Shown: positions 39,252 to 49,169, counted from the first letter of the stretch. The stretch is 64,000 bases of DNA from Pseudoalteromonas sp. MMG010 (GCF_018100905.1 NZ_JAGJEG010000004.1:157058-221057); one strand, 5' to 3'. A program made the numbers and translations. The notes: generated from the sequence alone by a model not told the origin.

Positions 39252-40799
39252 CTATTTAGCAAGTAAGTTTAAATTTCTAAAGTCAAAGCTAAAGTCGGTG
39301 ACATCTGTAGACACGGCTTCCATTTTAGCGCTTTTCACCCGGTTATCGGGGTTAAGATCAAAACGAATAAACGCATCTGCTTCAAGTAGTTTTTCATCCC
39401 ACTTAACAATAAAGGTATTGCCAGTGTAATGCTCAAGCGTTCCTTTTAAACGCTTAGTGTGAGTAAAATCGATACGTAACTTACCATCAAGCTGCTCTAC
39501 AACGACATCGCCATACCAGTTATCGTGTAAAGTGCCGGTGTAATTAATATTAGGTAACTGCGGCTGATAATCTACAGGAGTATCAGGCTTAGCATGAGCA
39601 TAAGCTTTGTTTTTTCCTGCAAAATGTTTTTTAGCTAAATCTTCTACCCACTCTTTGTCATCTAATTTAAGTGCATCTTCTAATACCTCATGAGTAATAG
39701 CCGATAATGCACTAAAGGCTTGCTGGTTAGATAAAATCACAATACCCAGCTTTTTCTCAGGGACTAATGTCACTTGCGATACCATACCTAAAATACCACC
39801 GCCATGACCTAGCTTTTTAAAGCCATGGTAATCCTCAATACTCCAGCCTAAGCCATACCCTCTAAATTGTTGATGGTAAGCCTCAAAAGCACTTTTTGAA
39901 GCCATTGAGGTAATATGAGGGTGCCACATTTGTGCTTGCTGCTTTTCGCTAAATAGGGTTTCACCTGTTGGCATTTTCCCGCCGTCGAGCTGAGTTAATA
40001 GCCACTGGCTCATATCGCTGGCACTCGATGCGATAGCGCCTGCGCCTCTAAAGTCTTCGAGATAATTAACAAAGAATGGATTTAACTTACCATCCATCGG
40101 AATATGACCAATCGCCCAGTTTTTATTACTTTTAGGTATACGCGAAAACCCTGCACGAGAGTTATCCATATGCAAAGGCTGCAAAATATTTTTTTCGATA
40201 TAGTCATTCCAACTCATGCCCGAAACACGGGCAACAACTTCTCCAGCGGTTACAAACATTAAGTTGTTATACGCATATTGACTACGAAAGCTGCTGGCTG
40301 GTTTTAAGTACTTTAATCCCGCTAATATCTCACTAATAGGTTTATCGGTGCTTGGCCAAATCATTAAATCACCTTGGCCTAACCCTAACCCACTACGGTG
40401 ACTTAATAAATCACGAATACGCATTTCACGCGTGACATACGCATCGTACAATCTAAACTCAGGGAGGTGATCAATAACTCGGTCGTCCCAGCTAATCTTC
40501 CCCTCATCAACAAGCTTTGCAAGAGCCGCAGAAGTAAATGCTTTGGTGTTCGATGCAATACCAAATAAGGTGTCTTTGTTTACGGCTGCTTTTGTATTTA
40601 AATTAGCGATACCAAAGCCCTTAGCAAACACAACTTCATCGTTTTCAACGATAGCCACCGCCATACCTGGCACATCAAAACGTGCCATAGAGGCATGAAT
40701 AACCTCTTCAATTTTTTCTGCATTAACATCAGCAAAGCTAGCAAAAGACGTCGTTGCTAACATCGCTATAGCGGCTAATTTTGTGAACTTCATATTCAT
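39252..40799 (-). CDS. Exported serine hydrolase, class C beta-lactamase/PBP4* family, with C-terminal DUF3471
   Basis: A 515-residue protein with a signal peptide (MKFTKLAAIAMLATTSFASFA). The beta-lactamase-fold domain shows the nucleophile motif SNTK within FGIASNTKAFTSAALAKL, a YNN motif in QYAYNNLMFVTAG, and HGGGILG replacing KTG. The last ~110 residues form a lipocalin-like DUF3471 domain. Members act as D-amino-peptidases or esterases more often than as true lactamases. The substrate is unknown and it is not evidence of antibiotic resistance. Confidence 0.88.
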   Translation of the reverse strand: MNMKFTKLAAIAMLATTSFASFADVNAEKIEEVIHASMARFDVPGMAVAIVENDEVVFAKGFGIANLNTKAAVNKDTLFGIASNTKAFTSAALAKLVDEGKISWDDRVIDHLPEFRLYDAYVTREMRIRDLLSHRSGLGLGQGDLMIWPSTDKPISEILAGLKYLKPASSFRSQYAYNNLMFVTAGEVVARVSGMSWNDYIEKNILQPLHMDNSRAGFSRIPKSNKNWAIGHIPMDGKLNPFFVNYLEDFRGAGAIASSASDMSQWLLTQLDGGKMPTGETLFSEKQQAQMWHPHITSMASKSAFEAYHQQFRGYGLGWSIEDYHGFKKLGHGGGILGMVSQVTLVPEKKLGIVILSNQQAFSALSAITHEVLEDALKLDDKEWVEDLAKKHFAGKNKAYAHAKPDTPVDYQPQLPNINYTGTLHDNWYGDVVVEQLDGKLRIDFTHTKRLKGTLEHYTGNTFIVKWDEKLLEADAFIRFDLNPDNRVKSAKMEAVSTDVTDFSFDFRNLNLLAK

Positions 40800-40815
40800 C
40801 CTTAGATTTTAATTA

Positions 40816-41310
40816 TTATTTTTTATGAATAGCGAACTCTTTTTCTGCTCGCTCTGTATTGCTATCAATTTTATGAGGCCTATTTAAAATTGCATTGCTG
40901 TATGCTTTTGGGACACCCGCCTCAAGCGCACCACGATAAACATGTTGTAAATACCAATCATAAGGCAAAATTTTATCATCATGCGTATTGGCAATATAAC
41001 AATGAGCACTAAAGGTTTCGCCGGTTAAAAGTGATACCGTAATATCAACACAATCGTACCCATCTCCTTCTATGCTATCTAAGGTCGCTTTTTCATCTTG
41101 AGTAAGCTCATAAACAACCCCATATACCACAGCCTCTTTTACATCACTTGGTTTAATACTGCACTTACCTGAGCCATCTTGAAAGTACATATCAAATGTT
41201 AACTCATAGCCATATAAAACAGCAGTACCAACACGTTTAGCCTGAGGTAAGCGTGCTAATAACCTATTGGACGACATATTTGAGCCAAACGAAAAATTAT
41301 ATATTGGCAT
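40816..41310 (-). CDS. Gamma-glutamylcyclotransferase-fold protein
   Basis: A 164-residue protein with the GGCT signature YNFSFGSNMSSNRLLAR and a later YGVVYELTQDEKATLDSIEG, where the Glu is the expected catalytic residue. The fold cyclises gamma-glutamyl amines, giving 5-oxoproline in glutathione turnover. It lies 16 bp after the serine hydrolase's start on the same strand, so it is likely the upstream gene of that unit. Confidence 0.85.
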   Translation of the reverse strand: MPIYNFSFGSNMSSNRLLARLPQAKRVGTAVLYGYELTFDMYFQDGSGKCSIKPSDVKEAVVYGVVYELTQDEKATLDSIEGDGYDCVDITVSLLTGETFSAHCYIANTHDDKILPYDWYLQHVYRGALEAGVPKAYSNAILNRPHKIDSNTERAEKEFAIHKK

Positions 41311-41340
41311 GGTCCACCTTTAAAATTTTAAAAACATAAC

Positions 41341-41970
41341 TTAAATAATAACACGCACAGCTAGCGCAATAAGTACCACACCGATAGCCCTATCAAACCA
41401 ATAACCGCTGCGTTGAAAAAACAAACGTACACTTGCTTTTGATAACACTAACGAAAGCATTGAAAACCAACCCCAAGTAGCCAGTGCCATATAAATACCG
41501 TACATAATCTGTATGCTAGTAGGCGTACTGCTGCTAATAATTAATGTAAATAACGACATAAAAAACAAAGTCGCCTTAGGGTTTAATGCATTCGTAAAAA
41601 AGCCACGCCGAAATGCAACCCACACACTTTGGGCTGTATGTTCTTGTTTGTGCAGCGTACTATTATCAACAATAGTTTGCGGTTTTGCACTGCGCAGAGC
41701 TTGTATACCCAAATAGGTTAAGTAAGCTGCCGCGATATACTTTAAAATAGTAAATACCATAGGCGATTGTGATAACACAACCGCAACACCTAAAACACAA
41801 TAGGTAATGTGCAGCAAGATGGCAGCTCCAACACCAGCACTGCACCAAAGTGCATTACGCCGACCTTGTTGAACACTTTGTTTTAAAACAATAGCAAAGT
41901 CAGGTCCTGGACTGGCTACTGCAAAAAAGTGCGCCACAACAATTAATAAAAACTCATCAATATAATTCAA
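41341..41970 (-). CDS. LysE family amino-acid exporter
   Basis: A membrane protein of about 209 residues with six hydrophobic helices. The N-terminus (LLIVVAHFFAVASPGPDFAIVLKQSVQQGRR) is the LysE/RhtB signature, including the conserved SPGPDF. The family exports amino acids or homoserine lactones; the substrate cannot be read from the sequence. I prefer the TTG at 41970 because AGGTG lies just upstream; a TTG at 42000 would overlap the preceding gene. Confidence 0.88.
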   Translation of the reverse strand: MNYIDEFLLIVVAHFFAVASPGPDFAIVLKQSVQQGRRNALWCSAGVGAAILLHITYCVLGVAVVLSQSPMVFTILKYIAAAYLTYLGIQALRSAKPQTIVDNSTLHKQEHTAQSVWVAFRRGFFTNALNPKATLFFMSLFTLIISSSTPTSIQIMYGIYMALATWGWFSMLSLVLSKASVRLFFQRSGYWFDRAIGVVLIALAVRVII

Positions 41971-41977
41971 AATACAC

Positions 41978-42754
41978 CTAATTAACGGGCGAATAGGCAA
42001 GTAATAATGGATTTGCCGTTTGCGCTATCAACGCTTTTATTTCTTTTTGTGCTTTTTTAAACTGGCTTCGCAAATGCGGCTTTAAATGCTTTTTAGAACG
42101 GTGATCATTTTTAAAATAACACACCAGTGCATGCATAAACACGGTATGAGTTTCGCTTAACTTAGCTTCGCGATTAGCATACGGGTTATAACACGAACCA
42201 CATCCTCCTTTAAATTGATAAACAGTATTGCTCATCATGACTCCAAAACCCAAAAAGCACGCAAGCGCATCACTCGCTTGTGGTAAAAATTCTTTTCCGC
42301 CTGGGGGCAATACGCCAACATGATGAATTAAAATAGTACTTAGCGCTCCTGCAAAACTGGCCACTAAATCTTGCGGTTGGTTAATTTGATTGGGATTAAA
42401 AGAAATATGAATCGCATGACTTGGAGGAACAATAAGCTGCGAGCTTGGCCCGCGAAGCGCATCACTAAACTCAAAATGTGGAAACACCTGAGGTTGCAAC
42501 TGTTGAGGCGCCACTAACTGTATAGGCCAAGCACTCATTCCTGCATATTCGCTCACACGAGAAAATACCTTACTTGCCATTTGTTCAATGCTCGACACCG
42601 AATCTGGAAAAAATTCTCCTGTAGGTAATACCGTTTTTGTATGCTGAGTAAAAAATGTCGCATCGAAATTTTCTACAGCCCAAATAAATGTATCTACCAG
42701 CCATTGTTTTTCTTGATCATCAAGTAAAGGAGCCGATTTAAATAATGCTAACAT
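41978..42754 (-). CDS. Unknown protein with GGCGSCYNPYANREAKLSE motif
   Basis: A 258-residue soluble protein I do not recognise as a named family. It has a Cys-Gly-Ser-Cys pair inside GGCGSCYNPYANREAKLSE, an N-terminal helical part and a Lys/His-rich tail (KNDHRSKKHLKPHLRSQFKK). The CXXC and following N-x-x-N-R look like a conserved core, possibly metal-binding. It lies 5 bp after creA and 8 bp before the lysE-type gene, so it is likely in one transcription unit with both. No function should be assigned. Confidence 0.65.
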   Translation of the reverse strand: MLALFKSAPLLDDQEKQWLVDTFIWAVENFDATFFTQHTKTVLPTGEFFPDSVSSIEQMASKVFSRVSEYAGMSAWPIQLVAPQQLQPQVFPHFEFSDALRGPSSQLIVPPSHAIHISFNPNQINQPQDLVASFAGALSTILIHHVGVLPPGGKEFLPQASDALACFLGFGVMMSNTVYQFKGGCGSCYNPYANREAKLSETHTVFMHALVCYFKNDHRSKKHLKPHLRSQFKKAQKEIKALIAQTANPLLLAYSPVN

Positions 42755-42759
42755 ATCCG

Positions 42760-43239
42760 TTATTTATCCTGCTCAGATTTAGCCCACTGCCACGCTTGTG
42801 TATTATACAATGGCACAGTTGATAAGGCATGATGGTGGCTACCACTAGACTCTTTTGTCGAATAAGACAAATACAATAAAGTACTATTTTTAGCATCATA
42901 AATACGACGTACTTTTAACGATTTAAATAAAATACTTTTAGAGGACTTAAACACCACCTCCCCCGACTTACTTCGATCTATCGCTTGTAACTGTTCGGCC
43001 GTAATTGGCCCCGTTTGCCGACAAGCTATCGACATATCTGAGGGGTCAGAAAAATCTAAATCAGCCTCAATATGACTAATATGGCACGTTACCCCAGTGA
43101 CTAAAGGATCGCGCTGCGAATTAACCACCACATCTTTGGTCGTAAATAGCCCTAAACTCACCGAAGCCACATCATCAGAACACCCACTGAGTGCCCCTAC
43201 AACAACACTCACAAATAAAAACTTTAATTTAGAATACAC
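42760..43239 (-). CDS. creA: CreA family lipoprotein
   Basis: A 159-residue exported protein with a lipobox-like signal end (GALSGCS), so probably membrane-anchored in the envelope. The mature part (VGLFTTKDVVV-like segment SLGLFTTKDVVVNSQRDPLVTGVTCHIS, then PSDMSIACRQTGPIT) matches E. coli CreA. Function unknown. Unlike E. coli, no creBCD neighbours are present; the downstream genes are an unknown protein and a LysE exporter. Confidence 0.88.
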   Translation of the reverse strand: MYSKLKFLFVSVVVGALSGCSDDVASVSLGLFTTKDVVVNSQRDPLVTGVTCHISHIEADLDFSDPSDMSIACRQTGPITAEQLQAIDRSKSGEVVFKSSKSILFKSLKVRRIYDAKNSTLLYLSYSTKESSGSHHHALSTVPLYNTQAWQWAKSEQDK

Positions 43240-43357
43240 TTTTTACCGCCTTTTTTGCTTAAATCGCAATTATGAGAGCCAGTAAAACAAATTTATAGCC
43301 GTTATATAAGTGTTAAATGAAAAAAACTATGCTCGATGACACTTTTTCGCAAAAGCA

Positions 43358-43388
43358 CAAAAAAGCTGAGTTGCAAAGCAACTCAGCT
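43358..43388 (-). terminator. Terminator downstream of the TonB-dependent receptor
   Basis: A perfect 11-bp stem, AGCTGAGTTGC-AAA-GCAACTCAGCT (43364-43388), 41 bp past the receptor stop on the minus strand, followed on that strand by TTTTTTG. Confidence 0.9.
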
Positions 43389-43428
43389 CAAACCGTTTTC
43401 ACTTAAAACAGGTAAAACTTAAATACGT

Positions 43429-46077
43429 TTAAAATGTATAATTTAAACGTGCGTAGTAATAGCCCCCTTGCCAATCAACAATATTGCTCGACCAGTAAAC
43501 ATTGCCACAACAATCATCTTTGGTTAAGTCACCATCATCAGTATAAACACCATCTTCGTCTGGATAAGTATCGAAAATATTACGTGCCCCTACAGACAAG
43601 TTAAGCGCTTCGTTTACTGCGTACGATAACTCTAAATCAACCAAAATACTTGGGTCGTACTTTTGAATATTGATAGCACTTGAGTCGATTGCATTTTCAT
43701 ATGAGCCATAAATATTACCACGCACTAAAATAGAAAACGCATCAAAGTTATGCTTTGCAGAGAGCACCCCACGCCATTTTGGAATCGCGTTTTCCAGATC
43801 AAATTGATCTTCATCATTTAAGTACTCAGATACATCCGTTTTTGAGCTATCAATTTCGGTCTTATTATAGTTAACAGAACCGGTTAGCAAAGTGTCGCCC
43901 AAGTTATACGTAGCTACAAAGTCAAAGCCTTGTGTGGTTGTATCAAATGCATTTTGGAAATAATTTACTCCACCAATGGTATTTGCGCCTTCCACTCCAG
44001 CGGCTTCAAGTGCTAAATAGTTGGTATAGGCATCACCCGAAGTCGGATCGGTCGATACCTCTTTGGTCGATACCGCATAAAAGCGATCTTCTAGTTCAAT
44101 ACTATAATAATCAAAAGTTAAGGTGAGCTGGTCAACTGAACCTGTTACCCCTAATGAATAGTTCACTGACTTCTCTGGCGAAAGAGCTTCAGCCCCTAAC
44201 GCTTCACCTACAGGGCTTGATGCTGGGAATAACCCCGTTGCAACCGGTAAGCCATCAGGTAAACGAGTCGATACATTTGTTGTGCCTTGTTGTCCCGGTG
44301 TGGGTGCTCTAAAGCCTGTACCCATAGAGCCACGTAAGTTAAAATCTTCTGAAAGAGCATATTTAAATGCCACTTTACCGACTAACTCGTCGCCAAAATC
44401 TGAATAATCTTCATAACGTACCGCACCTTGAATAAATAAAGCATCGGTTAAATCAGTACTGGCATCAAAGTACACACCAAACATGTCGCGCTCATAAGTG
44501 CCCGAATATTCAGGTGAATAACCAGGGAAGCCATTTGAGCCTACACCAACTGCGGTATACACAGGATCGCTAGAGTCAGCACAATCTAAGCTTGAACCAT
44601 TAGCAATAACAGCCAATCCCGCTGCGCTTGCAGTATCGCCATCACAAAATCCCCAAGGATCCGGTGACGCATAACTACCCGGCGTGTACGATGCTTCATC
44701 ACCGGCTACAATTTCATAGCTTTCTTCCATGTATGTTGCACCAAAAGCCAACAATACATCAGCATTTAATCCCATATCGACATATTTAGTAAAATCAGCA
44801 GAGAGTTGCAGCTCTTCATTAATCAAATCCCCTGGACTAAATGAAGTCGGCGAATCAGCCCCTAAAGAAGGGTTTATGGTATTTTTTAACGTATATTCAA
44901 TTTTATTCGACCCAAAGCGACCACTAAAGTCGTAAGTCATTTCGTTTGCAAATACCCCTTCAATACCTGTTACTAAAGAAATATCGGTAATATCACCGAA
45001 GAATCGAGGCGTAAAACCACCTGGAAACTCTTCTAATGGTGAGTATAATGAGCCATCTTCTTGGCGAATATCCTCAATGGTACCATTGCCTGGGTAACGA
45101 TAATAGAAACCGCCATCACCTTCACTTTTAGAGTAATTACCAAAAGCGTAAAATTTCATATCTTGGTTAATTTCATACCCTGCATTAAAAAATAATCGCG
45201 CCGCCGATGTATTGGGCTGTCCCCATGGCTGCACTACACTTTCACCATTTAAATTAGCATCGGCCAAACCTGCAATAAAGGCCTCTTCAGAGTAACCCGA
45301 TAAGCTCGTATCTAATCCGGTTAAAAAGTCAGGATCATTAGCATCTACACACGCCCAACTTTCACAATACTGCTCAGAACGCGATGTTGAGTTTGAGTCA
45401 GCGTATTCGCCCGAAATACTAATAAAACCTTTATCACCTAGCGGTAAACCCACATTACCGGTAACCGTAAACTGCTCGCCATCACCTTCGTAATATTGAC
45501 CAGTATTTACCGAAATAGATCCCCCTTCAGTATTATCTTTTAACACAAAGTTTATTACCCCTGCAATAGCATCAGAACCATACTGAGCGGCGGCTCCATC
45601 ACGTAAAACCTCTACGCCTTTTAAAGCTGACGAAGGAATAGTTGCAATATCAGGACCTTGGGTGCCAGAGCCCCCAATTTGTACTAAAGCAGAACGATGA
45701 CGACGTTTTGAGTTTACTAGCACTAAGGTTTTATCGGTTGGCATCCCCCGTAACGATGCAGGACGAATAAACGAAGCGCCATCGGAAATAGGTTGCCTTT
45801 GCAGTGAATAAGATGGAACTAAGGTTTTTAGTACATCATTAGTATCAGAAAAAGGAACAGAGCTAAGATCATCTTCACTAAACACATCGACAGGTACTGG
45901 AGAATCAGCGACCGAACGGGGCGCACCACGTGAACCAGTAACCACAATTTGCTCTATAGCTTCACCTTCTTCAGATTCACTTTGCGCGGCATAAGCAGAA
46001 GAAAAAGTAACGGAGCTTATGGAGCAGGCCATAAGTGCTGTTTTTATTGCTCTACTGAGGGGTTTATCTTTTAACAT
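43429..46077 (-). CDS. TonB-dependent outer-membrane receptor
   Basis: An 882-residue protein with a long signal peptide, a TonB box-like EQIVVTGSR, a plug domain (LRGMPTDKTLVLVNSKRRHRS; GVEVLRDGAAAQYGSDAIAGVINF) and a C-terminal 22-strand barrel ending in an aromatic (YYYARLNYTF). The plug is of the type common in Alteromonadales receptors. The ligand is unknown, but the gene follows RidA, cytochrome c and FAD amine oxidase in the same direction, so uptake of an amine-containing substrate is plausible. Confidence 0.88.
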   Translation of the reverse strand: MLKDKPLSRAIKTALMACSISSVTFSSAYAAQSESEEGEAIEQIVVTGSRGAPRSVADSPVPVDVFSEDDLSSVPFSDTNDVLKTLVPSYSLQRQPISDGASFIRPASLRGMPTDKTLVLVNSKRRHRSALVQIGGSGTQGPDIATIPSSALKGVEVLRDGAAAQYGSDAIAGVINFVLKDNTEGGSISVNTGQYYEGDGEQFTVTGNVGLPLGDKGFISISGEYADSNSTSRSEQYCESWACVDANDPDFLTGLDTSLSGYSEEAFIAGLADANLNGESVVQPWGQPNTSAARLFFNAGYEINQDMKFYAFGNYSKSEGDGGFYYRYPGNGTIEDIRQEDGSLYSPLEEFPGGFTPRFFGDITDISLVTGIEGVFANEMTYDFSGRFGSNKIEYTLKNTINPSLGADSPTSFSPGDLINEELQLSADFTKYVDMGLNADVLLAFGATYMEESYEIVAGDEASYTPGSYASPDPWGFCDGDTASAAGLAVIANGSSLDCADSSDPVYTAVGVGSNGFPGYSPEYSGTYERDMFGVYFDASTDLTDALFIQGAVRYEDYSDFGDELVGKVAFKYALSEDFNLRGSMGTGFRAPTPGQQGTTNVSTRLPDGLPVATGLFPASSPVGEALGAEALSPEKSVNYSLGVTGSVDQLTLTFDYYSIELEDRFYAVSTKEVSTDPTSGDAYTNYLALEAAGVEGANTIGGVNYFQNAFDTTTQGFDFVATYNLGDTLLTGSVNYNKTEIDSSKTDVSEYLNDEDQFDLENAIPKWRGVLSAKHNFDAFSILVRGNIYGSYENAIDSSAINIQKYDPSILVDLELSYAVNEALNLSVGARNIFDTYPDEDGVYTDDGDLTKDDCCGNVYWSSNIVDWQGGYYYARLNYTF

Positions 46078-46121
46078 TGTTATTATTCCTCTAGATAAGA
46101 TATAAAGTTTAATTCTCGTAT

Positions 46122-46178
46122 CGGTTATTCACTTATTCGGTTATTCACTTATTCGATTATTCGATTATTTAATTATTT
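46122..46178. repeat. Short imperfect tandem repeat upstream of the receptor
   Basis: The 16-bp unit CGGTTATTCACTTATT occurs twice, followed by CGATTATT twice and degenerate TTATTTAA units. This looks like slippage-generated microsatellite DNA between the ridA-like gene and the TonB receptor. It could vary between strains. Confidence 0.7.
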
Positions 46179-46202
46179 AATTTACTCGGTTATCAGCACA
46201 CG

Positions 46203-46697
46203 TTATTTTGGCTTTGCAATAACCATTTCAATTTCGATTAACATATTGGGTCCTCCCGCCAACCCGGCAATTTGAAAGGCTGAACGAGCTGGCTTATTAG
46301 GCTGCTCTTTAGTGCCAAAATATTGGGTGTAGGCTTTCATAAAGCCGGCAAAGTCCATTTTTCCATCCATAGTGGGATCACCAACTAAAAACACCTGCAT
46401 TTTAATAACGTCTGAAAAATCAACGCCCAAGTCTTTAAATGACGCCTCAAAACGCTTAAAAATATTAAGTGCCTGAGTTTGCGTATCACCATAATATTCA
46501 CGGCTGCCTTTTTTTGCTTCGGCATTAACCGGACCCGGCACCATGCCACTGTGAAAAATTAAGGTTGTATCGGGCGTCACTTCAACTGCACGAGAAATAG
46601 GAAAAGTGCTATTATTTGGTAAAGCATGTCGTGTCGTTTCGGCAAATGTACTGGCCGAAAGTAGTGAAAGTGCAGAAAGTAAAATGTATTTTTTCAT
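46203..46697 (-). CDS. Exported RidA family (Rid/YER057c) protein
   Basis: A 164-residue protein with a signal peptide (MKKYILLSALSLLSASTFAE) followed by a RidA domain: FHSGMVPG, the QALNIFKRFEASFKDLG block, and PARSAFQIAGLAGG with the conserved Arg that positions the enamine. Cytosolic RidA hydrolyses reactive enamines/imines. Export here is unusual and would fit imines formed by the neighbouring periplasmic amine oxidase. It lies 18 bp after the cytochrome gene. Confidence 0.85.
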   Translation of the reverse strand: MKKYILLSALSLLSASTFAETTRHALPNNSTFPISRAVEVTPDTTLIFHSGMVPGPVNAEAKKGSREYYGDTQTQALNIFKRFEASFKDLGVDFSDVIKMQVFLVGDPTMDGKMDFAGFMKAYTQYFGTKEQPNKPARSAFQIAGLAGGPNMLIEIEMVIAKPK

Positions 46698-46714
46698 AAA
46701 TAATATTCCTAAAT

Positions 46715-47329
46715 TTATTTAAGTTGAGTGATGTAAACAGCTAGGCTTTCGGCCTCTTCTTTCGTAGTGACTATTGCACTAGCTGCTTTCATTTGTTGCC
46801 CATAGATATCCTCAGCGTCACCGCCTCGAATACCATCACGAAAGTGATTTAATTGCGTGAGAATATACCAATCGTTTAAGCCGCTTATATTCGGTGCCCC
46901 CATTGCTTCATTACCTTGTGCATTAACGCCATGACATGCTGCACAAGTTTTATAAAGTTGCTCTCCTTTGTGCGCATCGGCCGATAAACTCACCGCAGGC
47001 TTTGTCGATTCGGTAGAAACAATCCAAGATACAATTTCTGCTATTTGCTCGTCAGAAAATGTAGACACCATAGACATCATTTCGCCTCCGGTGGTGTCTT
47101 TTGGATGACTACCCCGCACCCCTTGTTGAAAATTATTTAATTGGCGAGAGAGATACCAAGCGGGTAATGAAGTCAGTCGAGGAGCCCCTATATTTTGATT
47201 TCCTTTTAATTGACTACCATGACATACCGTACAGTACTCTAACCCTTGTGGAGTATGGGCTTCATTAGCAAGTGCCATATTTGCAGCACTCATTAACATC
47301 CCCACCGATAAAATAACTTTAAGCCACAT
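46715..47329 (-). CDS. Dihaem cytochrome c (c4-like)
   Basis: A 204-residue exported protein (signal ending NMALA) with two haem-attachment motifs, YCTVCHGSQLKGN and TCAACHGVNAQGN, and candidate Met ligands in GGEMMSMV and YGQQMKA. The repeated two-domain layout is that of cytochrome c4. It should carry electrons in the periplasm. Its place 11 bp after the FAD oxidase suggests that it takes electrons from that enzyme. Confidence 0.9.
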   Translation of the reverse strand: MWLKVILSVGMLMSAANMALANEAHTPQGLEYCTVCHGSQLKGNQNIGAPRLTSLPAWYLSRQLNNFQQGVRGSHPKDTTGGEMMSMVSTFSDEQIAEIVSWIVSTESTKPAVSLSADAHKGEQLYKTCAACHGVNAQGNEAMGAPNISGLNDWYILTQLNHFRDGIRGGDAEDIYGQQMKAASAIVTTKEEAESLAVYITQLK

Positions 47330-47340
47330 ATCAACGCCCC

Positions 47341-48915
47341 TTATGTTCTATTTGTTGCAACTAAGTGATTAAACTGCCCAAGTGCTTGCTCACTTGATGC
47401 TAAAGCCCCTTCTTGCCAGCCGCTATGGTGGCTAATTTGATCACCTATCATAAAGTGACGACCTTCGGGCTTTTGTAAGAGATGGAAATAGGTTTTAAAG
47501 TCATCTTTATTCATGCGCATACCACACCCCATTTGATGGTTCATTCGAGCCCAAGGAATACTGATACCGTTTTCAATGTATTTGCTATAACCGGGGTGAA
47601 TTTTTTCTCCCGACATAGCTCCTACTTTTAACCTTTCAAGCGGAGTAAGAGACTCAAACATGGCTGAATGCTTTGGATCCCATGTATAAGCGCCAAGCAA
47701 TATCCCTTTTTGTGCATTGATGTCGTGCGATGGGTACCATATTTGTGAAATAGCATCAGCCGAATAACTAATCCCGCCATAAATCCCATCATCTTCCCAA
47801 AAGCGACTTTTCATTTGGTATGCTATTTTGAATAAATGACCTCGTTTCACGCTGTTTAACCCAGCTTGATAAGTACTAGAAAAGTTGTTTTCAATTCCCG
47901 CCATAAAATAGGCCGGAATATTATTAAAGCAATAATCAGCGGTCACAGTGTGAAATTCGCCACCTTGTTCATATGTCACTTCAACACCATTGGCTTTATT
48001 AAATATTTTTTTAACTTGCGCGTTTAGTACCGGTGGTTTTTTTAAATGGCGTAAAAACCCTTTCACTACAGCATCCATTCCACCTATAGGCTCCATCAGC
48101 GGCTCACACCAATCGTAAAGCTCTGCGCCTAACAAGCCGCCATACCAAAACCGGCTGTCTAACAAGGCTTTTAACTCCATCGGAGCATGAGGCTGTGGAT
48201 AGTCCAGCATTCTGTCGGTTATCGAACCTGCTCTTTCACTGCCAATGTATTTGCCATTTTCAGTTAAGTCGCCAAATGCCTTTGAAAAATCCATTAACTT
48301 CTCTACATCTTCGGCATTTAACATTTGATTAAAGGTGTTTGAATCGGCAGACTTCCATAACAATTCCGACATTAATCCTCGTGCATCGGTATGGTATTCA
48401 ATAATACGTTTAGGCTTGCCACCGAGAAATTTATCGTCTTGGAAATAAGCCATTTTGCTGCTATTGGCTTTAATTTGAAGTGGCACATTGAGAGCTTTGC
48501 AATAATGTAAAGTACGTTTATGGTGACCCGGTATACGTGCCGGACCACAATTAAAAAACAAGTTATCTTGTTTATCAAAATTACAAATTTGCGTGTGGCC
48601 CATTTCATCTATTTTATCACCGTTACGTACGGTTAAATTTCGCCCGCCAGCTCTAAATGATGCCTCTAAAATGGTACAATCATAACCGGCCTGCTCTAGC
48701 TCAAAAGCGGTTGCTAACCCAGCTATACCAGAACCAAGAATCAGCACTGAAGGTTTATTTTTTATTGGTGCTGGTGTCACCTTCACTGGACCTTTAAATG
48801 GGTCTTCTTTCATTAATCCCATTGCAATGCTTGTTTTCAGTAATGCCGAAGTACCGCCAACTGCACCTACATAAGTAAGAAATTGCCTTCTACTGATATT
48901 CTTCATATTGCTCAA
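47341..48915 (-). CDS. Tat-exported FAD-dependent amine oxidase/dehydrogenase
   Basis: A 524-residue flavoprotein of the amine-oxidase family. A twin-arginine signal (ISRRQFLTYVGAVGG) leads the protein. The FAD-binding beta-alpha-beta site is VLILGSGIAGLATAFELEQAG with the GG-doublet TILEASFRAGGRNLTVR, and the C-terminal FAD contact is FMIGDQISHHSGWQEGALAS. Substrate could be a primary amine, polyamine or amino acid. It starts a run of four co-directional genes with the divergent LysR regulator 254 bp away. It is not a typical cytosolic oxidase, as cytochrome c follows. Confidence 0.88.
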   Translation of the reverse strand: MSNMKNISRRQFLTYVGAVGGTSALLKTSIAMGLMKEDPFKGPVKVTPAPIKNKPSVLILGSGIAGLATAFELEQAGYDCTILEASFRAGGRNLTVRNGDKIDEMGHTQICNFDKQDNLFFNCGPARIPGHHKRTLHYCKALNVPLQIKANSSKMAYFQDDKFLGGKPKRIIEYHTDARGLMSELLWKSADSNTFNQMLNAEDVEKLMDFSKAFGDLTENGKYIGSERAGSITDRMLDYPQPHAPMELKALLDSRFWYGGLLGAELYDWCEPLMEPIGGMDAVVKGFLRHLKKPPVLNAQVKKIFNKANGVEVTYEQGGEFHTVTADYCFNNIPAYFMAGIENNFSSTYQAGLNSVKRGHLFKIAYQMKSRFWEDDGIYGGISYSADAISQIWYPSHDINAQKGILLGAYTWDPKHSAMFESLTPLERLKVGAMSGEKIHPGYSKYIENGISIPWARMNHQMGCGMRMNKDDFKTYFHLLQKPEGRHFMIGDQISHHSGWQEGALASSEQALGQFNHLVATNRT

Positions 48916-49169
48916 ATAACCTTAATTGAATGATTAATACTTTAAGACCATGAATCGAGCGTATATAAAACCTATGCTCATCAGAACAAAACAAAATATA
49001 GAGGGGGCACAATATTATTTTTATAGCTCCGATAAAACGTGGCCTAAAGAGCTGTTTTAACAGATTAAAAAAATTTTTTTATTGAAATAAAATAATGGAT
49101 TTGATAAATATATTGAGAGTTAACTCAGGGGCAGGTTACCTGTAATTATTGAGGTAGGTAATCAGACGT

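Noticed and set aside
39252..40799. Beta-lactamase resistance gene
   Set aside because: The nucleophile motif exists, but the KTG equivalent (HGGG) and the C-terminal DUF3471 domain fit a peptidase/esterase of the PBP4* type.
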